Shown: piece after piece, positions 59,793 to 64,000 of the stretch
How the letters are laid out: each line of letters opens with the position of its first letter
Numbering within the stretch: the first letter of the stretch is position 1
Source of the DNA: Clostridia bacterium
Lineage (GTDB): Bacteria; Bacillota; Clostridia; Oscillospirales; Acutalibacteraceae
Assembly: GCA_900768075.1 (NCBI GenBank)
Contig: CAAGBN010000015.1
Span: 1-64,000, forward strand
Reading direction: 5' to 3'
Length of the DNA: 64,000 nucleotides
Notes under the pieces: model-generated
What the model saw: the letters and a program-made list of their open reading frames with translations, nothing else
Database searches by the model: none
What the model was told of the DNA's origin: nothing
Made by a program: the position numbers and the translations under genes

Positions 59793-60728
59793 ATGGCATT
59801 AGTAACAACAAAGAAAATGTTTGAAGATGCATACAAGGGCGGTTACGCTGTTGGTGCTTTCAACGTTAACAACATGGAAATTATCCAGGGTATCACAAGA
59901 GCTGCTAAGAAGCACAATTCACCCGTTATCCTTCAGGTTTCAGCAGGTGCAAGAAAGTACGCTTCACACGGCTACCTTGTAGCTATGGTTAAGGCTGCTG
60001 CAGAAGAAACAGGTCTTCCCATCGCTCTTCACCTCGACCACGGTCCCGACTTCGAAACATGTAAGGCTTGCATCGACGGCGGCTTCACATCAGTTATGAT
60101 CGACGGCTCACACCTTCCCTACGAAGAAAACGTTGCTCTTACAAAGCAGGTTGTTGACTACGCTCACGCACACGGCTGTGTTGTTGAAGGCGAGCTCGGT
60201 CAGCTTGCAGGTATCGAAGACGATGTTAACGTAAGCGAAGAAGATGCTAACTTCACAGATCCCGCTCAGGTTTATGATTTCGTTACAAGAACAGGTGTTG
60301 ACTCACTTGCTATTGCTATCGGCACAAGCCACGGTGCTTACAAGTTCAAGCCCGGTCAGAAGCCCCAGCTTCGTTTCGACATTCTTAAGGAAGTTGAAGA
60401 AAAGCTCCCCGGTTTCCCCATCGTTCTCCACGGTGCTTCATCAGTTAATCAGGAAGATGTTAAGACAATCAACGAGTTTGGCGGTGAAATGCCCGACGCT
60501 ATCGGTATCCCCGAAGAAATGCTTCGTGAAGCTGCTTCAATGGCTGTTTGCAAGATCAACGTTGACTCAGACATCCGTATCGCTATGACAGCTGCTATCC
60601 GTAAGCACTATGCACAGAACCCCAAGCACTTCGACCCCAGACAGTACCTCACACCCGCCAGAGATGCTATTGAAGGTGTTGTTTCACACAAGATTGAAAC
60701 AGTTCTCGGCTGCGCAGATAAAGCATAA
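59793..60728 (+). CDS. fba: Fructose-bisphosphate aldolase, class II
   Basis: The 311-residue glycolytic enzyme cleaves fructose-1,6-bisphosphate. Class II (zinc) features: YAVGAFNVNNMEIIQGI, the ligand His/Asp in LHLDHGPDFETCKACIDGGF, SVMIDGSHLPYEENV, VEGELGQLAG, FPIVLHGASSVNQEDV and CKINVDSDIRIA. Codon choice is strongly biased (many GCT, GTT, CTT, CAC), in keeping with high expression. AAAGGAG precedes the ATG. The stop is followed by a pseudoknot repeat and a strong terminator. Confidence 0.98.
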   Translation: MALVTTKKMFEDAYKGGYAVGAFNVNNMEIIQGITRAAKKHNSPVILQVSAGARKYASHGYLVAMVKAAAEETGLPIALHLDHGPDFETCKACIDGGFTSVMIDGSHLPYEENVALTKQVVDYAHAHGCVVEGELGQLAGIEDDVNVSEEDANFTDPAQVYDFVTRTGVDSLAIAIGTSHGAYKFKPGQKPQLRFDILKEVEEKLPGFPIVLHGASSVNQEDVKTINEFGGEMPDAIGIPEEMLREAASMAVCKINVDSDIRIAMTAAIRKHYAQNPKHFDPRQYLTPARDAIEGVVSHKIETVLGCADKA

Positions 60729-60733
60729 TCAAA

Positions 60734-60788
60734 GCGCGTTTTGATTACTTTTCCGCGCCAGGAAAAGTAATGCCTCCGCGGCGAGCGG
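60734..60788 (+). repeat. 3'-UTR pseudoknot repeat, copy 5 (fba)
   Basis: GCGCG, hairpin ATTACTTTTCC/GGAAAAGTAAT with loop GCGCCA, then CCGC-GGCGA-GCGG. GCGCG pairs with CGCGC at the loop. It begins 6 nt after the fba stop. Confidence 0.75.
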
Positions 60789-60802
60789 TATACAAAAAAA
60801 AT

Positions 60803-60834
60803 CAAGACAGCCTGAAAATCAGGCTGTCTTTTTG
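60803..60834 (+). terminator. fba terminator
   Basis: AAGACAGCCTGA-AAA-TCAGGCTGTCTT followed by TTT. Near copy at 46252-46288. Confidence 0.85.
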
Positions 60835-60860
60835 ATTAAGTCTGATAAAAAGGATAGTCA

Positions 60861-60941
60861 GCGGCTCCGTAAAATCGCTTTGCGATTTTTGTGAGCGCCC
60901 CGGGCACTCACACGCCGAATTTCATTCGGCGACGGAGCCGC
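60861..60941. repeat. Cloverleaf-like repeat, copy 2
   Basis: Outer stem GCGGCTCCGT/ACGGAGCCGC; inner hairpins AAAATCGC/GCGATTTT, GTGAG.GC/GC.CTCAC and CGCCGAA/TTCGGCG. See copy 1 at 27258-27336. The rest of 60942-61150 is AT-rich and shows nothing else. Confidence 0.75.
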
Positions 60942-61150
60942 CGCCTGCAAGCTTCCTCTTTCTTTATTATCTGTTATAATTCACCTGCTTTACGCTAAAA
61001 CCTCTCTTTTAATATAAACTATGACAGCGAAGGAGTATTTTTTACTGCAAAAATCAAAAATTTTCTTTTACATCTATGGTTCAACTAATTTCGACACACA
61101 AGATATGGTATAACAGTGATACAAAATAACACAAGTGAGGTATATTAAAA

Positions 61151-61351
61151 ATGAAAGCTATTTATAATGAAGTTGCAAACAGATACAACACAACTCCCGA
61201 CGAGGTTGAAAAAGAAATTGCCTATGCTCTTTCCGTTGCAAGAAAAAATCCATCATCTACAGCTCAGGCCTTTTGGAACAACATTAATGATACTGCTGAT
61301 GTGAAAGATGTTATCGTCAATATTATTTCGAGATTAGCTCTTGTAGTCTGA
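61151..61351 (+). CDS. Stand-alone Spo0A C-terminal-like domain
   Basis: The 66-residue protein resembles the end of the Spo0A DNA-binding domain: KAIYNEVANRYNTTPDEVEK then EIAYALSVARKN. It lacks a receiver domain. It might bind DNA weakly or modulate sporulation regulators, but the recognition helix of full Spo0A is mostly missing, so another use is possible. AGTGAGGT precedes the ATG. It is a single gene. Confidence 0.7.
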   Translation: MKAIYNEVANRYNTTPDEVEKEIAYALSVARKNPSSTAQAFWNNINDTADVKDVIVNIISRLALVV

Positions 61352-61490
61352 TATTCTAAAAGATAAAGAGTTTATTTCTCATAAAACAAGAATTCTGTGA
61401 TTTATAAGTATTTTTGAACTATTCTATCTTTGCGAGAGTGACTTTTCAAAGCTTTTGATGTATAATCAAAGCTGTAAAGGAGATGATACT

Positions 61491-62447
61491 ATGAACACAC
61501 AGGACTTCGGAAAGTTCATTTCCGAGCTGAGAAAAGAAAAAGGTATGACACAGCTTCAGTTAGCCGAAAAGCTCAATGTGACTGATAAAGCTGTCAGCCG
61601 ATGGGAGACAGGCAAAAACTTCCCCGATATAGAGATTTTCGAGGACTTGTCAAAGATACTTGAGGTATCCGTCAGCGAGCTGCTTGAGGGCAAGAGAATC
61701 GAAAAGGAAGAACTTATCACCGTCAGCGAAGAGAATGTGGTAAAGCAGATAAAAAAGAATAAGAAGAATAAAAAGATGTATTTGATAATAATTGCCATAG
61801 TAACCCTTTTTGCTATAGCGTTTGCCTTTTTCGCTATGAGTAACAGCGGCCTTTTTAACGGAGTGATATATAATAAAATTCCTTGCTACAGCAACGATGT
61901 TCTCACGATTATGAATACTGTTGACGGATACATCTCTCAGGACTCTGACTCAGAGGGTGAGTTTATAATAAATAACGGATTTTTCTTTCTTGAGAGTGAT
62001 AAAACAACAAAGGATATTTTTTATTTGTCGGGTACCTGTGAAAACGGCAGATCATTTTATATAAACACACATTATTATGAAGAGACTCCTGAAAAAAATC
62101 ACAGCTTCATCGGTGAATTCCGCAAAAATCAGGAGCCTGTAGAGGGCATACCGTTTGATAACTTAAAGCAAATAGTTGTGCAACTTGATTTATCATGCTT
62201 GCCGAAATATGAAAAGTATCACGTACGCACACATGAGATTGACATATATGATAATTATGATTTAGAAATCAATGACCATCAGAAAAGCATAATTAAATAT
62301 GTTTTTGCTGACGGTATTTTGAGGCAGTATAAGGAAAAGACTCTTTCCGGCAGATATATGTTGCTAACCATAACCGGCTTTGGTAAAGCTTATGATGAGC
62401 CACTTAATACAGGAAGTATTTTTGCCTATATATACTGCGAGATATAA
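61491..62447 (+). CDS. Membrane-anchored XRE-family regulator
   Basis: The 318-residue protein has an N-terminal XRE helix-turn-helix (ELRKEKGMTQLQLAEKLNVT, DKAVSRWETGKNFPDIEIFE, residues ~9-65), a basic stretch (KQIKKNKKNKKM), a membrane helix (LIIIAIVTLFAIAFAFFAM, ~94-112) and a ~200-residue extracytoplasmic domain of unknown fold. This architecture is common in Clostridia and suggests a one-component sensor. Start is ATG 61491 with AAAGGAGATG; the longer in-frame start at 61455 lacks a site. A terminator follows (62454-62480). Confidence 0.85.
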   Translation: MNTQDFGKFISELRKEKGMTQLQLAEKLNVTDKAVSRWETGKNFPDIEIFEDLSKILEVSVSELLEGKRIEKEELITVSEENVVKQIKKNKKNKKMYLIIIAIVTLFAIAFAFFAMSNSGLFNGVIYNKIPCYSNDVLTIMNTVDGYISQDSDSEGEFIINNGFFFLESDKTTKDIFYLSGTCENGRSFYINTHYYEETPEKNHSFIGEFRKNQEPVEGIPFDNLKQIVVQLDLSCLPKYEKYHVRTHEIDIYDNYDLEINDHQKSIIKYVFADGILRQYKEKTLSGRYMLLTITGFGKAYDEPLNTGSIFAYIYCEI

Positions 62448-62453
62448 ACAAGC

Positions 62454-62485
62454 AACTGCCCCACACAGGTGAGGGCAGTTTTACT
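62454..62485 (+). terminator. Terminator of membrane-anchored XRE gene
   Basis: AACTGCCC and GGGCAGTT arms then TTACTTTTG. Confidence 0.75.
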
Positions 62486-62502
62486 TTTGCTGTATTCAAA
62501 TG

Positions 62503-62660
62503 GTATATCGCCAATGGCGATATGATGTTATGCTTTGCATAATGATGTTGCTCCATAGATGCAATGATGCAATGTTTGCCAAAGCATCAGGCGTAGCCGA
62601 CAACATTCACGAAGTGAACATCATTAGCTTCAGCGACATCATTTGCCAAAGGCAAACATA
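62503..62660. repeat. Array of small hairpins linked by ATGATG-type spacers
   Basis: TATCGCCAATGGCGATA, TTATGCTTTGCATAA, TTCACGAAGTGAA, TTTGCCAAAGGCAAA and similar hairpins are joined by ATGATG/CATCAT links, so the region could fold into a chain of short stem-loops. No gene is seen. Confidence 0.6.
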
Positions 62661-62663
62661 ATT

Positions 62664-62702
62664 AAAAAATCCTGATTTGTTTATACAAATCAGGATTTTT
62701 TT
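62664..62702. terminator. Bidirectional terminator downstream of tRNA-Glu
   Basis: AAAAAATCCTGATTTG-TTTATA-CAAATCAGGATTTTTTT; serves the tRNA pair on the minus strand. Confidence 0.85.
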
Positions 62703-62776
62703 GGTGACCCGGACGGGAATCGAACCCGTGTTCCCGCCGTGAAAGGGCGATGTCTTAACCGCTTGACCACCGGGCC
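62702..62776 (-). tRNA. tRNA-Glu (UUC)
   Basis: 75 nt with encoded CCA. The minus strand starts GGCCCGGTGGTCAAGCGG; anticodon stem TCGCC/GGCGG with loop CTTTCAC gives anticodon TTC; the T arm has GGTTCGATTCC. All stems pair. Confidence 0.96.
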
Positions 62777-62827
62777 ATATATATGAAAGAGGCGGACACG
62801 TTATCACGCACTCTTTATCTTACAAAT

Positions 62828-62904
62828 TGGTAGCGGCAGTGGGACTTGAACCTACGACACTCCGGGTATGAACCGAATGCTCTAGCCAACTGAGCTATAC
62901 CGCC
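62828..62904 (-). tRNA. tRNA-Met (CAU), elongator type
   Basis: 77 nt with encoded CCA. The minus strand starts GGCGGTATAGCTCAG; anticodon stem TTCGG/CCGGA with loop TTCATAC gives CAT. The sequence around the anticodon matches elongator tRNA-Met, not the initiator (no three G:C stem run). A lysidine-modified tRNA-Ile is less likely. Confidence 0.92.
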
Positions 62905-62998
62905 ACATTACCGCACCGCGTTGGTGCTTGGATATAATACTACAAGATTTCTGAATTGTCAAGGCTTTTTTTCAAATTTTTTTGATTTTTTTTATTTT

Positions 62999-63460
62999 TT
63001 ATTTTTCGGCCTTTTCAAGCCTTACTTTTTCAAAGAAATCTGAGAGAACTTCCTTGCATTGTTCTTCCATATATCCGCCGATAATTTCAGGCTTATGATT
63101 AAAGCCCAAGCTGTTAAAATCGGCAAGGGTACCGAAGCAGCCTGCCTTGTCATCATAGGCTCCGAATACCACACGGTCAATGCGTGAATTTATTATTGCT
63201 CCCGCACACATAGGGCACGGCTCAAGGGTAACATAAAGAGTGCAATCTGTAAGATATTTGCTCTCTTTTACTCTGCAGGCTTCGTTTATTGCCTCTATTT
63301 CAGCATGAAGCAATGAGTTTTTAGCCTCTTCTCGTTTATTTTGCCCTTTTGCGATGATTTTATCCTCACAAACAATTACAGCTCCAACAGGTACATCGCC
63401 GTGTTTTTCGGCATTTTTCGCCAAAAGTAAGGCTTGTTGCATAAATTCACTGTGTATCAT
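62999..63460 (-). CDS. tadA: tRNA-specific adenosine deaminase
   Basis: The 153-residue enzyme deaminates the wobble A of tRNA-Arg(ACG) to inosine. Zinc/catalytic motifs HAEIEAINEA and PCPMCAGAI are present, with DVPVGAVIVCED and GAYDDKAGCFGTLADFNSLG as in TadA. Length is usual. AGAGGGAA precedes the ATG. It follows the CPBP protease gene by 15 bp, so the two form an operon. Confidence 0.97.
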   Translation of the reverse strand: MIHSEFMQQALLLAKNAEKHGDVPVGAVIVCEDKIIAKGQNKREEAKNSLLHAEIEAINEACRVKESKYLTDCTLYVTLEPCPMCAGAIINSRIDRVVFGAYDDKAGCFGTLADFNSLGFNHKPEIIGGYMEEQCKEVLSDFFEKVRLEKAEK

Positions 63461-63475
63461 AGTTTCCCTCTCAGA

Positions 63476-64000
63476 TTAAAATTTAAAACCTACATACAAA
63501 GACGTAATATAAAGCATATAAGCCATTGCAATAATCATAGCAGGATTCATAAAGAATGCCTTGGCTTTTTCGCCTAAGGATATTGCAAGAGGATCTTCGT
63601 AAAGACCGATATTTATATTTCTTCTGTTAAATGCTTTTACTGCAATAATACCGATTACAATCAGACCATAAATGAAAAATGTGTAGACCAAAGCAATTTT
63701 TTCTTCACCGTAAAAATCAAACAGATAAGAAAATACTGTAGAAATCAGATTGTTTGCCCCGTGAATAGCAATACCTGTCCAGAGTGTACCTGTCTTTATT
63801 GTAAAATATCCGATAGTAAAGCCTGCAATAAGAGCAAAGGGTGCCTGAATAAGATTGCCGTGAATAATAGCAAATACGCTTGCAGAAATCACAAGTGCAA
63901 ACTTATCGCCGTACTTGCGAAGATTTCCCATAACGAATCCTCTCAGACACAGCTCTTCTGATACGGCTGCAAGAACAACCACACGAAGCACAGTTGTTCC
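63476..64000 (-). CDS. CPBP intramembrane metalloprotease (5' end cut by window edge)
   Basis: The visible 174 residues are the C-terminal part of a CPBP/CAAX-protease (Abi) family membrane protein. Motif 1 is SEELCLRGFVMG (EExxxR), motif 2 FAIIHGN (catalytic His). Further hydrophobic helices are PFALIAGFTIGYF and TGIAIHGANNLISTVFSYLF. The reading frame is open to the right edge, so the true start and N-terminal helices lie outside. Such proteases cleave within membranes; bacterial substrates are mostly unknown. Confidence 0.9.
   Translation of the reverse strand, partial: GTTVLRVVVLAAVSEELCLRGFVMGNLRKYGDKFALVISASVFAIIHGNLIQAPFALIAGFTIGYFTIKTGTLWTGIAIHGANNLISTVFSYLFDFYGEEKIALVYTFFIYGLIVIGIIAVKAFNRRNINIGLYEDPLAISLGEKAKAFFMNPAMIIAMAYMLYITSLYVGFKF

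Overview
The window looks like chromosomal DNA from an uncultured gut-type member of the Clostridia, most likely in the Oscillospirales/Ruminococcaceae range. Evidence: low-to-moderate GC (about 40-45 % by eye), strong AGGAGG ribosome binding sites, several TTG/GTG starts, sporulation-related genes (ypeB, a SpoIID-type protein, a lone Spo0A-like output domain), a GlgC/GlgD pair, a sodium-pumping decarboxylase, T-box control of trpS and several BspA-type leucine-rich-repeat surface proteins. No rRNA, CRISPR array, prophage or intact insertion sequence was seen.

Layout. 1-6.8 kb: EF-G-like GTPase (cut by the left edge), an LRR surface protein and a stomatin/NfeD pair. 7-15.9 kb: an HTH protein, a heterodimeric ABC exporter, an acyl carrier protein with an acyltransferase, two small secreted proteins and a GPH-type sugar symporter. 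16-18.2 kb: a small lipoprotein, a degenerate remnant and T-box-trpS. 18.5-20.8 kb: a frameshifted surface protein divergent from a small XRE regulator. 21-27 kb: guaB, galT, an ATPase and an SDR. 27.4-30.6 kb: the rpmH-rnpA-yidD-yidC-jag operon. 30.7-32 kb: a second LRR protein. 32.6-38.5 kb: the glycogen operon glgB-glgC-glgD-glgA. 39.4-42.1 kb: a third LRR protein divergent from a second XRE regulator, with three phased operators between them. 42.3-46.2 kb: a coupled membrane-protein pair and a Wzm/Wzt-type exporter. 46.4-49.7 kb: the decarboxylase operon. 50-62.4 kb: ypeB, a cysteine desulfurase-thiI-cinA run, a sortase next to a circularly permuted SpoIID protein, fba and two regulators. 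62.7-64 kb: tRNA-Glu, tRNA-Met, tadA and a CPBP protease cut by the right edge.

Three non-coding or architectural themes stand out. First, a family of about 55-nt repeats lies in the 3' untranslated regions of trpS, glgA, oadB, fba and one membrane-protein gene. Its copies share a hairpin whose loop can pair with a 5' segment, and both pairings are kept by compensatory changes, which points to a conserved pseudoknot RNA next to terminators. Second, two secreted-protein genes are each divergent from a small XRE gene. In both cases a palindrome fills the 17-bp spacer of a near-consensus promoter, suggesting dedicated switch modules. One of these genes also carries an A8 frameshift. Third, two otherwise unrelated surface proteins end in the same Cys/aromatic/basic tail, and three other secreted proteins end in aromatic amphipathic helices. 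No LPXTG-like signal was seen, although a sortase is present.

The window also holds many other palindromic repeat families between genes: cloverleaf-like elements, a MITE-like hairpin, nested inverted repeats and modular terminator families. All function calls are from motif reading by eye; no database search was possible.
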